Part shown: in pieces, positions 28,915-38,123 of the stretch
How the letters are laid out: each line of letters starts with the position of its first letter
Numbering within the stretch: the first letter of the stretch is position 1
Source: a virus
Length of the DNA: 54,854 nt
IMG/VR virus record: IMGVR_UViG_3300010149_000026
Coordinates: 1 to 54,854 of that record
Reading direction: 5' to 3' (one strand)
The notes under the pieces: generated by a model
What the model saw: the letters and a program-made list of their open reading frames with translations, nothing else
What the model was told of the DNA's origin: nothing
The model's database searches: none
Made by a program: the position numbers and the translations under genes

Positions 28915-30144
28915 ATGGATCTACAACAACTATTAAATGAACACGTATTTGATCCAAAGAATACGCAGAAGATGTATGAACTCGCATGTGAGTATGATAG
29001 ACTAGAACAGGGCGCTGCCGCTGTGTCATTCTACATTCGTGCGGCAGATCTTGAAGAAAAAGATAAACTACTCCAGTACAGGTGTATGATTGGTGCAGCT
29101 CTATGTTATCAAAGACAGGGTGGACGTAATCACACAGTAACTGGTCTTTTACAACATGCTATTGCACTTCAACCTGCCAGACCAGAGGGACATTTCTTTC
29201 TCGCCAAACATGGAGAGAATATGAGTGACTGGAGAGTTGTTCTTGTACACGCAAACTTAGCGTTACAGTTTAGAAACGCACCAGACGTTGGTATTGACTG
29301 GCCAGGCGACAGAGAGTTGTGGTATCTTCAGGCACATGCAACTTGGCAGATTTCTGGTGTGGAGAGTGGTCGTCGATTGTTCTTCGACTTGATATATAGA
29401 AAAAGATATAAGAAAGATGATACTTACGACGAGTTTAAAGAATACATTCTTCAAGTCCTAGAAAAGATTGGTTGGCCAGATGCAGTCCCATATCAACTAG
29501 GAGATCAAAAGAGATTTGCAGCTCCGTTTAATGGAATCGAATCTATTGAAGAGAACTACTCTAAACACATGCAAGACATGTTTGTTCTCGCTTGTTTAGA
29601 TGGTAAACGTAATGGTACATATCTTGAAATTGGATCTGGTAATCCTTTTACTCACAATAACACTGCACTACTTGAAACTAAGTTCGACTGGAAAGGCATA
29701 TCTATAGAATGGTCTGCACATCTTGCATATGATTTTGCACAACGCAGAAACAACACTATTATCAATGCAAACGCTTTGGAAATTGACTTTGAGGATCTAC
29801 TCGTAAAACATTGTATGGAAAGTACCATTGACTTTCTTCAGATAGATACTGATGAAACTTCTATACAAGTTCTAAGGAACATGCCGTTTGGAAGATTTAA
29901 ATTTAATGTCGTTCAGTTCGAACATGATGCTTACAGACTTGATCCCGCCATTCGTGCAGAAGCAAGACAGATAATGCATGATAATGGTTATGAGATTGTT
30001 TGTCAAAACCTTTGTTTCAGGCCAGGCGTTCCTTACGAGGATTGGTTTGTTCATAAGTCTATTGCAAACAAAATTCCACAGAGACTTTTCTCTGCATCAG
30101 AAAGTAACTTCTTTTGGGAATATCTCGTCAACAGAGAGGAGTAA
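28915..30144 (+). CDS. TPR-FkbM-type SAM methyltransferase
   Basis: 409 residues. I prefer the ATG at 28915 (GAGAGGG close upstream) to a GTG two codons earlier that overlaps the previous stop. Residues about 1-190 are helical with TPR-like character (A-x-x-Y-x-R-A-A-D-L, A-L-C-Y-x-R-Q-G). Residues about 210-400 are a Rossmann methyltransferase: GTYLEIGSGNPF (about 234-245) is motif I, the adenosylmethionine-binding glycine loop, followed by the acidic end of strand 2 in I-S-I-E-W, and a late D-x-L-Q-I-D-T-D-E segment typical of FkbM enzymes. FkbM enzymes O-methylate sugars or polyketides. Between a glycosidase-like and a nucleotidyltransferase gene, a sugar O-methyltransferase is the best guess. 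Confidence 0.65.
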   Translation: MDLQQLLNEHVFDPKNTQKMYELACEYDRLEQGAAAVSFYIRAADLEEKDKLLQYRCMIGAALCYQRQGGRNHTVTGLLQHAIALQPARPEGHFFLAKHGENMSDWRVVLVHANLALQFRNAPDVGIDWPGDRELWYLQAHATWQISGVESGRRLFFDLIYRKRYKKDDTYDEFKEYILQVLEKIGWPDAVPYQLGDQKRFAAPFNGIESIEENYSKHMQDMFVLACLDGKRNGTYLEIGSGNPFTHNNTALLETKFDWKGISIEWSAHLAYDFAQRRNNTIINANALEIDFEDLLVKHCMESTIDFLQIDTDETSIQVLRNMPFGRFKFNVVQFEHDAYRLDPAIRAEARQIMHDNGYEIVCQNLCFRPGVPYEDWFVHKSIANKIPQRLFSASESNFFWEYLVNREE

Positions 30145-30920
30145 TGAATTTGAAAGTTGTTTTGGTATCGGGTGGATTTGATCCCCTACACTCTGGACAT
30201 ATTGAATACTTTAAAAAAGCACGTGCACTTGGTGATCATCTAATTGTAGGTATCAACAGTGATGCATGGTTGGAGAGAAAGAAGGGGCGTTCCTTCATGC
30301 CTGTCCAAGAACGTGCATCCATTGTTAAAGAATTATCATGTGTAGATAATATCTGTATCTTTACGGATGAGTATGATGCAGACGGTAGTTGTAAAAAGTT
30401 CGTGGAGGACATGTGTGAGGAATATAAGACAGATGATGTCATATTTGCGAATGGTGGAGATAGAACTTCGGGTAACATACCTGAGATGGAAGTTGAAGCT
30501 TCTAATCTATCTTTCCAATTCGGAGTTGGTGGCGAAGATAAAAAGAACTCTTCGTCTTGGATCTTAAAAGAATGGAAGAACCCAAGAGTAAATCGTAAGT
30601 GGGGAACTTATACTGTTCTTGATACAAACGGTTACTGGAGAGTTAAAGAACTTTCAATTGATGTAGGTAAGTCTCTATCAGATCAACGTCACTTCATTCG
30701 TTCAGAACACTGGCACATTGTTAGTGGTGAACTTAAAATGCAATTGGAGTTTGCGAACGAATACAAAACCTCAAAGATATATAAAAGAGGTGATAGTATT
30801 GACATTCCTGTTAGAACGTGGCATAAAGCAACCAATGTTGGTTTAGTTCCTGTCAAAGTTATCGAAGTATGGCAAGGAAATGAATTAAGTGAAGAGGACA
30901 TAGAACGCCGTCTATTATAA
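30144..30920 (+). CDS. Cytidylyltransferase-cupin fusion
   Basis: 258 residues; ATG at 30144 overlaps the previous stop (TAATG) behind AGAGGAG. Residues 1-140 are a nucleotidyltransferase of the glycerol-3-phosphate cytidylyltransferase / HldE type: V-S-G-G-F-D-P-L-H16-S-G-H19 carries the HxGH motif, and N-G-G-D-R-T follows later. These enzymes join CMP or AMP to a phosphorylated alcohol or sugar. Residues about 150-258 are a cupin like the C-terminal half of type II mannose-6-phosphate isomerases (K-W-G-x-Y, H-W-H-I-V-S-G, D-S-I-D-I-P-V-R-T-W-H). The fusion suggests activation and isomerisation or binding of one sugar phosphate by one polypeptide. It closes the sigma70-driven cassette. The substrate cannot be read from the sequence. 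Confidence 0.75.
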   Translation: MNLKVVLVSGGFDPLHSGHIEYFKKARALGDHLIVGINSDAWLERKKGRSFMPVQERASIVKELSCVDNICIFTDEYDADGSCKKFVEDMCEEYKTDDVIFANGGDRTSGNIPEMEVEASNLSFQFGVGGEDKKNSSSWILKEWKNPRVNRKWGTYTVLDTNGYWRVKELSIDVGKSLSDQRHFIRSEHWHIVSGELKMQLEFANEYKTSKIYKRGDSIDIPVRTWHKATNVGLVPVKVIEVWQGNELSEEDIERRLL

Positions 30921-30923
30921 ATA
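30916..30923 (+). promoter_or_regulatory. T4-type late promoter (TATAAATA)
   Basis: Exact late -10 element overlapping the stop codon of the cytidylyltransferase-cupin gene and 37 bases before the gene 13 ATG. It marks where the early-type cassette ends and late morphogenesis genes begin. Confidence 0.8.
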
Positions 30924-30959
30924 TCTAGAAAGCAAATAAAAGTTCATAGGGAACGTATC

Positions 30960-31703
30960 ATGGCACAGCCAACCACAAGGCAAGAATTTGTAGAACACAT
31001 CCTTCGTAAAATCGGCGCACCAGTTATCGAAGTCAATGTTTCTGAGGAACAAGTAGAAGACCGTATAGACGAAGCAGTCTCATTCTGGCGTGACTATCAT
31101 TATAATGGTAGTCAACTTGTTTATCTCAAACACCAAATTACACAGGACGATATCGACAATGGGTATTTCCCATTGCCTCAGGATATTCTGGGTATCTCTC
31201 GTGTGTTCGATTTAAAGTCTGCAATCTCTTCAGGCACTGGTATCTTTAACGTTTCCTATCAATACGTACTCAACAACCTTGAAGATATTACAGGTTATAA
31301 TATCACAAACTATTACATGAGTATGCAACACCTAGACATGTTGCAAGAAGTGTTAGTTGGAAAACCACTCATTCGTTATAATAGACACGTTAATAGACTT
31401 CACATAGATATTGAGAAAGATCTCTTTGTTGTGGGTGATTACATTGTTGTTGAAGCATATGATGTAATTGATGCTGGCACATATCCAGATGTCTGGAGTG
31501 ACAGATGGTTGCAGAACTATGCATCAGTACTTGTTCGTGAACAATGGGGAATGAACCTTACTAAGTTCACAAACATGCAACTTGTGGGTGGGGTTCAGTT
31601 TAACGGCGAACAGATCCTACAGGAGGCACGTGCAGAACGAGAGAAGATGGAAGAAGAAGCAATCTCCAATCTTCAACCCCTCACATATAACTTTATTGGT
31701 TAA
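30960..31703 (+). CDS. 13: Neck protein gp13
   Basis: 247 residues. The N-terminal R-Q-E-F-V-E-H-I-L-R-K-I-G-A-P-V-I-E-V-N-V and V-E-D-R-I-D-E-A pattern and the late N-R-L-H-I-D-I, Y-I-V-V-E-A-Y and Q-W-G-M-N-L-x-K-F segments are those of T4-type gp13. gp13 and gp14 form the neck that closes the filled head and offers the tail attachment site. T4 gp13 is longer (about 309 residues); the shorter form is usual in marine relatives. It is the first gene behind a late promoter and starts the conserved order 13-14-15-16-17. Confidence 0.9.
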   Translation: MAQPTTRQEFVEHILRKIGAPVIEVNVSEEQVEDRIDEAVSFWRDYHYNGSQLVYLKHQITQDDIDNGYFPLPQDILGISRVFDLKSAISSGTGIFNVSYQYVLNNLEDITGYNITNYYMSMQHLDMLQEVLVGKPLIRYNRHVNRLHIDIEKDLFVVGDYIVVEAYDVIDAGTYPDVWSDRWLQNYASVLVREQWGMNLTKFTNMQLVGGVQFNGEQILQEARAEREKMEEEAISNLQPLTYNFIG

Positions 31704-31706
31704 GAC

Positions 31707-32414
31707 ATGGCAACGAACGCATTCTTCCGTAACTACGGACATTTCAATGAACAGAATCTCATTGACGATCTGGTGATCGAATCTATCCGTATGTACGGTG
31801 TGGATGTTGAATTCTTGCCTCGTACTGCAGGTTCTGTCGATAATATTTTAAATGAGGATGACACACCTCTTTACAACCGTCTGTTCAAGATGGAAATGTA
31901 TGTCAAAAATGTCGAAGGTTTTGAAGGTGAAGGTGACTTCCTATCGAAGTTTGGTTTGCAGATCAGAGACCAAGTTACCTTTTCTGTGGCGGTTCGTACA
32001 TTCGAACGTTATGTCACTAAAGATGAACCACAACAGAAACGCCCATTGGAAGGGGATCTAATCTACTTCCCACTTAATGGAAAACTGTTTAAGGTCATGC
32101 ATGTAGAACATGAGTCTGTATTCTACCAGATGGGATCTCTACAGACATATGATTTGAAATGCGAGTTGATGGAATACAGTAACGAACGTATCGAAACTGG
32201 TTATCAACACATCGACAATATAATGAAGGATATCGTTACTACAACTGGTGGTACTGCAAATGTTGCAACTCTTGAAGCACTTGCGAACACAGATCCAATT
32301 GCAGATAACTTCTTCTTCGAAAAAGATGCAGATGGTATTATCGACTTCTCAGAGATCGATCCGTTCAGTGAATTGATTTCGATACCAGATGATAATCCAG
32401 TATCTAACACATAG
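31707..32414 (+). CDS. 14: Neck protein gp14
   Basis: 235 residues, three bases after gene 13. N-A-F-F-R-N-Y-x-H-F-x-x-E-Q-N-L-I-x-D-L-V-I-E-S-I at the N-terminus, then G-D-L-I-Y-F-P-L-x-x-x-L-F-x-V-x-x-V-E-H, is characteristic of T4-type gp14, the partner of gp13 in the head-completion/neck complex. The end is acidic and contains a D-A-D-G-I-I-D-F-S-E-I-D-P-F segment. The size is close to T4 gp14 (256). Confidence 0.9.
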   Translation: MATNAFFRNYGHFNEQNLIDDLVIESIRMYGVDVEFLPRTAGSVDNILNEDDTPLYNRLFKMEMYVKNVEGFEGEGDFLSKFGLQIRDQVTFSVAVRTFERYVTKDEPQQKRPLEGDLIYFPLNGKLFKVMHVEHESVFYQMGSLQTYDLKCELMEYSNERIETGYQHIDNIMKDIVTTTGGTANVATLEALANTDPIADNFFFEKDADGIIDFSEIDPFSELISIPDDNPVSNT

Positions 32415-32422
32415 GTGACCAG

Positions 32423-33247
32423 ATGGCAATAGCAAATTATTTCTATAATCAAACTACAAGAAAATATGTAGCCCTCTTTGGTACTTATTTTAATCAGTTA
32501 AAAATTCAGAGAACGAATAGTGCAGGTGCGCAGATCCAAGAGATGATCGTACCAATTTCTTATGCGCCGTTCCAGAAAATTCTTGCGAGATCTACGCAAG
32601 ATCCAGAATTGAATCAACCCTCAGCAATTACGTTGCCAAGAATGTCGTTCGAACTGAACAGTATGCAATACGATGGCGAACGTAAAATCAACCCAACGAT
32701 GAAGATCAGAAAACAAACCATTGAAAGTGGTGCAACTGGTCGAGGCTTTGTTTACGCAGGTACTCCATACAACCTTGAATTCTCCCTATATATTATGACC
32801 AAGTATTCAGAAGATGCTGCGAAACTAATGGAACAGATTGTTCCGTTTTTCAATCCAGACTTTACGTCTACTGTAAAGATTATTGATGATATCGAACCAG
32901 TCGATATTCCTTTGATTCTAAACAGTGTGACCACAGAAGAGATTTATGAAGGCGACTTTACAGAGAGACAGTCAGTCCTTTATACACTAGGATTTACTAT
33001 GAAGGCATGGTACTTCGGGCCAGACAGAGAGAAACCAGTGATTAAGTTTGTAGATGTTAAGGTTACTCAAAACACTAGTCCAACTGCCTCTATCGACGAC
33101 ACTTATCAAGAAAGGTACACAACACAGCCAGGTCTAACAGCAAACGGAACTCCAACAACAGACGTTACGAATACAATCCCATATACGCAGATCGAATTCG
33201 ATGACGACTGGGGAGTTATTAATGTGATAGAGGTGAACACGCCATGA
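32423..33247 (+). CDS. 15: Tail sheath stabiliser / tail completion protein gp15
   Basis: 274 residues, almost exactly the length of T4 gp15 (272). A-N-Y-F-Y-N-Q-T-x-R-K-Y-V-A-L-F-G-T-x-F-N at the start and I-x-V-P-I-x-Y-A-P-x-Q-K-x-L are diagnostic. gp15 forms a hexameric ring at the top of the tail, stabilises sheath and tube, and joins the tail to the neck. The stop overlaps the start of gene 16 (ATGA). Confidence 0.9.
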   Translation: MAIANYFYNQTTRKYVALFGTYFNQLKIQRTNSAGAQIQEMIVPISYAPFQKILARSTQDPELNQPSAITLPRMSFELNSMQYDGERKINPTMKIRKQTIESGATGRGFVYAGTPYNLEFSLYIMTKYSEDAAKLMEQIVPFFNPDFTSTVKIIDDIEPVDIPLILNSVTTEEIYEGDFTERQSVLYTLGFTMKAWYFGPDREKPVIKFVDVKVTQNTSPTASIDDTYQERYTTQPGLTANGTPTTDVTNTIPYTQIEFDDDWGVINVIEVNTP

Positions 33248-33906
33248 TTGACGATACAATTTCATCAACATTGGGAGTACGAACACTTGCAGAAGCTCAA
33301 GCAGAGGACACTATACAACCAGATACGGATAATCGATCTACTGGAGGATTCGGATCTAATAGAAAACAGAGTCAAACTGACGAGGATAGACAAGAGGGTT
33401 CCACAGTACATGAGGAATCTGAATTGGCGTCGAATAAGGAAACAAAAGGATCGACGCAGACGCAAGACGGTATTGAGGTTACTAAAGGAGAGGTACGCTT
33501 AGAAGACCACCCACATTGTGGAACTGAAAATTGTTGTGGTGAGTGTGAAACTGCTGTAACAGTAACAGGAGACACCAATGTGGTTCTACCTGCAGAGTCA
33601 GACGAGAATCTCAAAGATATTGAACTCGCTAAACAGAATGTTCAAAACATCATTGAGATGGGAGACGATGCAGTACAAGAAATGGTTTCAATTGCAAAAC
33701 AGTCGGAATCGCCTCGTGCATTCGAGGTGGTTTCGACTCTCATGAAGACACTACTAGATGCAAACAAGGAATTTGTAGATCTTTCTTCTAAAAAGAAATT
33801 TGCAGAGGAAGAGAAGGTACATGGCCCGAAAGAGACTAATATCACAAACAATAACTTAATTGTATCTACTGCAGATCTCTTGAAAATGATCAAGGATGGT
33901 GGATAG
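33244..33906 (+). CDS. 16: Terminase small subunit gp16, with Cys cluster
   Basis: 220 residues; the start overlaps the gene 15 stop. The C-terminal half is the conserved gp16 part: N-I-I-E-M-G-D-D-A-V-Q-E-M, then S-E-S-P-R-A-F-E-V-V-S-T-L-M-K-T and L-I-V-S-T-A-D-L-L-K-M-I. This subunit regulates the packaging motor gp17. The first 85 residues are polar and probably disordered. They lead into an unusual metal-ligand-like cluster, HPHCGTENCCGEC (bases about 33508-33546), with four Cys and two His in 13 residues. T4 gp16 (164 residues) is shorter, so the N-terminal half looks like an extension. Zinc binding is inferred only from spacing. Confidence 0.85.
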   Translation: MIDDTISSTLGVRTLAEAQAEDTIQPDTDNRSTGGFGSNRKQSQTDEDRQEGSTVHEESELASNKETKGSTQTQDGIEVTKGEVRLEDHPHCGTENCCGECETAVTVTGDTNVVLPAESDENLKDIELAKQNVQNIIEMGDDAVQEMVSIAKQSESPRAFEVVSTLMKTLLDANKEFVDLSSKKKFAEEEKVHGPKETNITNNNLIVSTADLLKMIKDGG

Positions 33907-33911
33907 AAACC

Positions 33912-35522
33912 ATGCAAGGTTATCTTGGTAATGTAAACTTAAAACGAATTGGCGAACAAATAGAATGGACACCTGATATGCTCAAAGAGTATATGAAGTG
34001 TGCAGACGATCCTATTTACTTTGCAAAAACATATATTAAAATTGTACACGTTGACAAAGGATTGGTTCCTTTTGATATGTACGATTACCAAGAAGACATC
34101 ACAAACAAAATTACTAATGGTCGCCGTGTTGCAGTTCTAACTGCACGACAGTCTGGTAAGACAACAACAGCGACTGCAGTTATTCTTCATTACATTTTAT
34201 TCAACGAGTTCAAGACAGTCGCAATCCTTGCGAACAAAGGTGACGCTGCCAAAGAAGTTATGGCACGTGTCAAACTCGCATACGAAGCATTACCAAAGTG
34301 GATGCAACAAGGTGTTGAAGAATGGAACAAAGGAAATATCGCATTAGAGAATGGATGTCAAGTCCTCGCAGGGACAACATCTTCTAGTGCAATTCGTGGT
34401 AAATCTGTGAACTTCCTCTATCTTGATGAGGTTGCATTCATTGAAGGATACGATGAGTTCTTCGCATCTGTTTACCCAACTATCTCATCTGGTGAGTCAA
34501 CAAAACTTTTGATGACATCAACACCAAATGGGTTGAATCACTTCTATAAAACCTGTAAGGGTGCAAAAGAAGGTACGAATGGTTATGATTATGTTGAAGT
34601 CAACTGGTCAGATGTGCCAGGACGTGACGAGGCTTGGAGACAAGAAACTCTTGAAGCGTTAGATCATGATGAACAGAAATTCAGACAAGAATATTGTTGC
34701 GAGTTTCTGGGCAGTTCTGGTACGTTGATCAATGGTGCAAAGTTAAAAACCTTGACATACAATCAACCAATAGCAGAACAAGAAGGTCTCGTCCAGTACG
34801 AAAAACCTTTACAAGACCACACTTATGTTATTACCGTGGACGTATCTAGAGGCAAAGGATTGGATTACTCTACATTCTGTGTTATTGATATATCGGAAAT
34901 GCCTTATAAACAAATATGCGTTTTTCGTGATAACTTCATCACGCCGGTGGACTATGCGTCTATTATATATAGAGTAGGAATGTTATATCACGAGGCCGCT
35001 GTTCTTGTCGAGATCAATGATATCGGAGAACAGGTTGCAGATGTTTTATTGATGGACTACGGATATGAAAATATTCTTTATACAGAAAACGCTGGGCGAA
35101 TGGGAAAGAGGATATCAAGTGGATTCGGACGTGGCGTAGACAATGGCATAAGAACAACAAAAAGTGTAAAATCGGTGGGATGTTCTATCTTAAAAATGTT
35201 GATAGAGCAAGAACAATTGATCTTACAAGACTTTAATACAATTCAGGAATTATCACGTTTCTCGAAAAAGGGTGTATCTTACGAAGCAGAATCTGGCGCA
35301 CATGATGATTTGGTAATGAATTTGGTAATATTCTCGTGGTTAACTGATCAACTTTACTTTAAAGATTTGACAGATATCAACACGATGATGAAGTTGAGAG
35401 AAAAGACAGATGAACAAATAGAAGAAGATTTACTTCCATTTGGATTTATAGACGTAGGTGAAGACTTGCCACAGGCTGGATTCCAACCTGTGAAGAGACA
35501 GGATGAGGACTGGTTATTTTAA
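33912..35522 (+). CDS. 17: Terminase large subunit gp17 (packaging ATPase/nuclease)
   Basis: 536 residues. Walker A is A-R-Q-S-G-K83-T-T (residues 78-85); Walker B with the catalytic glutamate is F-L-Y-L-D172-E173 (168-173). The C-terminal nuclease domain has I-T-V-D310-V-S-R-G-K-G-L-D-Y-S as its first acidic site and S-G-A-H-D-D-L-V as the last, as in T4 gp17. The protein translocates DNA into the prohead through the gp20 portal and makes the headful cut. It is somewhat shorter than T4 gp17 (610), mostly at the termini. The start is the ATG five bases after the gp16 stop. Confidence 0.95.
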   Translation: MQGYLGNVNLKRIGEQIEWTPDMLKEYMKCADDPIYFAKTYIKIVHVDKGLVPFDMYDYQEDITNKITNGRRVAVLTARQSGKTTTATAVILHYILFNEFKTVAILANKGDAAKEVMARVKLAYEALPKWMQQGVEEWNKGNIALENGCQVLAGTTSSSAIRGKSVNFLYLDEVAFIEGYDEFFASVYPTISSGESTKLLMTSTPNGLNHFYKTCKGAKEGTNGYDYVEVNWSDVPGRDEAWRQETLEALDHDEQKFRQEYCCEFLGSSGTLINGAKLKTLTYNQPIAEQEGLVQYEKPLQDHTYVITVDVSRGKGLDYSTFCVIDISEMPYKQICVFRDNFITPVDYASIIYRVGMLYHEAAVLVEINDIGEQVADVLLMDYGYENILYTENAGRMGKRISSGFGRGVDNGIRTTKSVKSVGCSILKMLIEQEQLILQDFNTIQELSRFSKKGVSYEAESGAHDDLVMNLVIFSWLTDQLYFKDLTDINTMMKLREKTDEQIEEDLLPFGFIDVGEDLPQAGFQPVKRQDEDWLF

Positions 35523-35534
35523 ACCTTTTGTTTT

Positions 35535-35542
35535 TATAAATA
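35535..35542 (+). promoter_or_regulatory. T4-type late promoter (TATAAATA)
   Basis: Exact late -10 element in the 73-base gap between genes 17 and 18, giving strong independent expression of the sheath and tube genes, which are needed in many copies. Confidence 0.82.
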
Positions 35543-35595
35543 AAAACAGTGATATGAACTGATAAAAAAACTAAATTTATTCAAAGGAGAAAAAT

Positions 35596-37557
35596 ATGGC
35601 TTTTTCCGTAAGTCCTTCCGTCATAGTTCGAGAAGTAGATGCGAGCCAAGTCGTCCCAGCCATTGCAACGCCCCCAGCTGCAATTGCGGGCGTATTTCGC
35701 TGGGGCCCTACTAACGAACCAATTCTTATTACTTCAGAGACTCAACTCGTAGATCGTTTTGGTAAGCCAGGCGATGACAACTACGAAACATTCTTTACAG
35801 CAGCTGACTATCTTGCATATTCCAACGCATTGTTCGTTGCACGTGCAGAAACCTCTGGCTCCGCTAAGGCAGATGCATACGACTATGTATTCTTCCCAGC
35901 AAACACAATTATCGCAAACACAGACGTGTCTGGAACTTTAGATACTGCAAACTCAACGTTTGCTGCATTCGAAGCGAAACATATCGGTGATTTGGGTAAC
36001 GCAATTGATGTTGCATACGTAAAGGGCGCAGAGTTTGAAGAATCGGTAATAGATGTAGGCGATATTCCAAATCAACAGATCTTATATACAGGAACTGTTG
36101 CACAACAGACTATCGGATTTGCTGGAACAACAATGACGTTCCAAGTTGCAAATACCTCACAACTGACATCAATTAATAGCGGTGATACAATTGTTATTGG
36201 TAACGACTCAGTCGGTTATCAACAGTTGAACATTACTACACTAGTAGAAACAGCGTATGACGCAACATACACACCAACTGCAAACTCTGCAGCGATTGCG
36301 ATATACGAATACGATTTCACATTCGACAGAAAGTATACTCTTGCAGAAACTGCATTGAATAAACTGAAAATCGATAGAGAGTGGAAATACGCAAACCTAT
36401 TTGGTAAAGCGGCAGACGCAAACAACTACCACATTGCAGTCATCGACAGAACTGGTGATATCGGTGGAGTAAGAGGTTCAGTACTAGAAAAGTTCGAAAA
36501 CCTTTCAACTACTCCAGGCGCTACAACCTCAGATGGACGCACAAACTACTACAATGATGTGATTACAAATCTCTCAGCGTGGGTAAATGTGGCAAACAAC
36601 GCACACTTCGAAGCAGCAACAACTGCATACGAAGTTCTTTCTGGTGGATCTGATGGTACTGCAGAAGGTTCTGCATCATTCGGTGCAACTGCTCTTGCAA
36701 TTGATTCATTCCAGAGTGCAAACGAAATCGACATCTCTTTCATCCTACAGGGTAAAGGTGATGACAATGGTCAGATCGCAAACTACATCATTTCAAATAT
36801 CGCAGACACTAGACGTGACTGTGTTGCATTTGTTTCACCTTCGAAAGAAGCAGTGGTAGATACACTGAAAACAAACGCTAAAATGACGAAGGTAATTGAA
36901 TATCGAAATAAACTTACTGCATCATCTTATATGATGATGGATAGTGGGTATAAATATCGGTATGACAAATACAATGATCAATATCGTTGGACTCCATTGA
37001 ACGGTGACATGGCAGGTCTGTGTTCACGAGTTCAAGTCTTTGAATCTCCGGCAGGTTATCGTAAGGGTGTAATCAAGAATGTTATCAAACTTGCATTCAA
37101 CCCGAACAAATCACAAAGAGATCAACTGTACAGTTCAGATGTGAACCCAGTTATTTCACAGGTAGGACAAGGTATTTTGTTGTTTGGTGACAAGACTGGA
37201 CAAGGTTTTGCAAGTGCATTTGATAGGATTAACGTACGTAGATTGTTTATCGCAGTCGAAAAATCAATTGCAACTGCAGCGCAATCGTTCTTGTTTGAAC
37301 TTAATGACGAGTTTACGCAAACTCAGTTCCGCAACATTGTAGAACCGTTCTTGCGTGAGATACAAGGTAGACGAGGAATCATCGATTTCAGAGTCGTATC
37401 AGATGCAACTGTGAACACACCACAGGTCATTGATGCAAACATGTTTAAAGCGAGTATCTTCATTAAACCTGCCCGTTCAATTAACGTAATCGAACTTACA
37501 TTTGTCGCAACAAGATCTGGAGTCGAATTCGACGAGATCGTTGGACAGTTGACTTAA
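35596..37557 (+). CDS. 18: Tail sheath protein gp18
   Basis: 653 residues (T4 gp18: 659). The start M-A-F-S-V-S-P-S-V-I-V-R-E-V-D, then A-A-I-A-G-V-F-R-W-G-P, and the C-terminal R-N-I-V-E-P-F-L-R-E-I-Q-G-R-R-G-I and I-F-I-K-P-A-R-S-I-N are characteristic. Subunits form the contractile sheath around the tube. A variable central domain (residues about 100-350) is beta-rich, as in other sheaths. Strong ribosome-binding site AAAGGAG. Confidence 0.95.
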   Translation: MAFSVSPSVIVREVDASQVVPAIATPPAAIAGVFRWGPTNEPILITSETQLVDRFGKPGDDNYETFFTAADYLAYSNALFVARAETSGSAKADAYDYVFFPANTIIANTDVSGTLDTANSTFAAFEAKHIGDLGNAIDVAYVKGAEFEESVIDVGDIPNQQILYTGTVAQQTIGFAGTTMTFQVANTSQLTSINSGDTIVIGNDSVGYQQLNITTLVETAYDATYTPTANSAAIAIYEYDFTFDRKYTLAETALNKLKIDREWKYANLFGKAADANNYHIAVIDRTGDIGGVRGSVLEKFENLSTTPGATTSDGRTNYYNDVITNLSAWVNVANNAHFEAATTAYEVLSGGSDGTAEGSASFGATALAIDSFQSANEIDISFILQGKGDDNGQIANYIISNIADTRRDCVAFVSPSKEAVVDTLKTNAKMTKVIEYRNKLTASSYMMMDSGYKYRYDKYNDQYRWTPLNGDMAGLCSRVQVFESPAGYRKGVIKNVIKLAFNPNKSQRDQLYSSDVNPVISQVGQGILLFGDKTGQGFASAFDRINVRRLFIAVEKSIATAAQSFLFELNDEFTQTQFRNIVEPFLREIQGRRGIIDFRVVSDATVNTPQVIDANMFKASIFIKPARSINVIELTFVATRSGVEFDEIVGQLT

Positions 37558-37570
37558 GGAGAGGTAAGAT

Positions 37571-38104
37571 ATGGCTTTTAACATAAACGAGTTTAAATCG
37601 GAACTGACAGGTGGAGGCGCACGCCCCACCCTGTTCCAATGTCAGATCACAAACCCGATTGTTCCAGCCGCAGACTTTAAATTCCCTTTCATGGCAAAGG
37701 CAGCAGGGATCCCAGAATCAACTCTGGGAACCTACACTGTTCCTTACTTTGGACGAGAAGTTAAATATGCAGGTGACAGAACATTCGGTGATTGGACAGT
37801 GACGATTATCAACGATGAAGACTTCTTGATTCGTAACGCAATGGAAACATGGTCTAACAGTATCGCAGCACATGATGCGAACACTAGAACACTTCCACAA
37901 GATTACAAATCAAATGGTTTGATAACACAGTATTCAAAAGATGGATCTCCATTACGTACATACATTTTTGAAGGTATGTTCCCATTGTCAATCTCAGAGA
38001 TTGCGATGGACTGGAGTTCTACAGACCAGATCGAAGAATTTACCGTCACGTTCCAGTACGACTTTTGGCGAGTAGAGGGTGCGACTGGTATTTCTACTTC
38101 TTAA
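37571..38104 (+). CDS. 19: Tail tube protein gp19
   Basis: 177 residues (T4 gp19: 163), 13 bases after gene 18 with AGGAGAGG upstream. F-N-I-N-E-F-K-S-x-L at the start, P-Y-F-G-R-E-V-K-Y-A-G-D-R-T-F, W-T-V-T-I-I-N-D-E-D-F and V-T-F-Q-Y-D-F-W are typical of the T4 tube. It forms the hexameric inner tube through which DNA passes. Confidence 0.95.
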   Translation: MAFNINEFKSELTGGGARPTLFQCQITNPIVPAADFKFPFMAKAAGIPESTLGTYTVPYFGREVKYAGDRTFGDWTVTIINDEDFLIRNAMETWSNSIAAHDANTRTLPQDYKSNGLITQYSKDGSPLRTYIFEGMFPLSISEIAMDWSSTDQIEEFTVTFQYDFWRVEGATGISTS

Positions 38105-38123
38105 TATTTTATAGGATGATATA

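Noticed and set aside
36949-36956. TATAAATA inside the tail sheath gene
   Set aside because: Internal to gene 18 and 615 bases before the next start; encodes conserved G-Y-K-Y-R residues.
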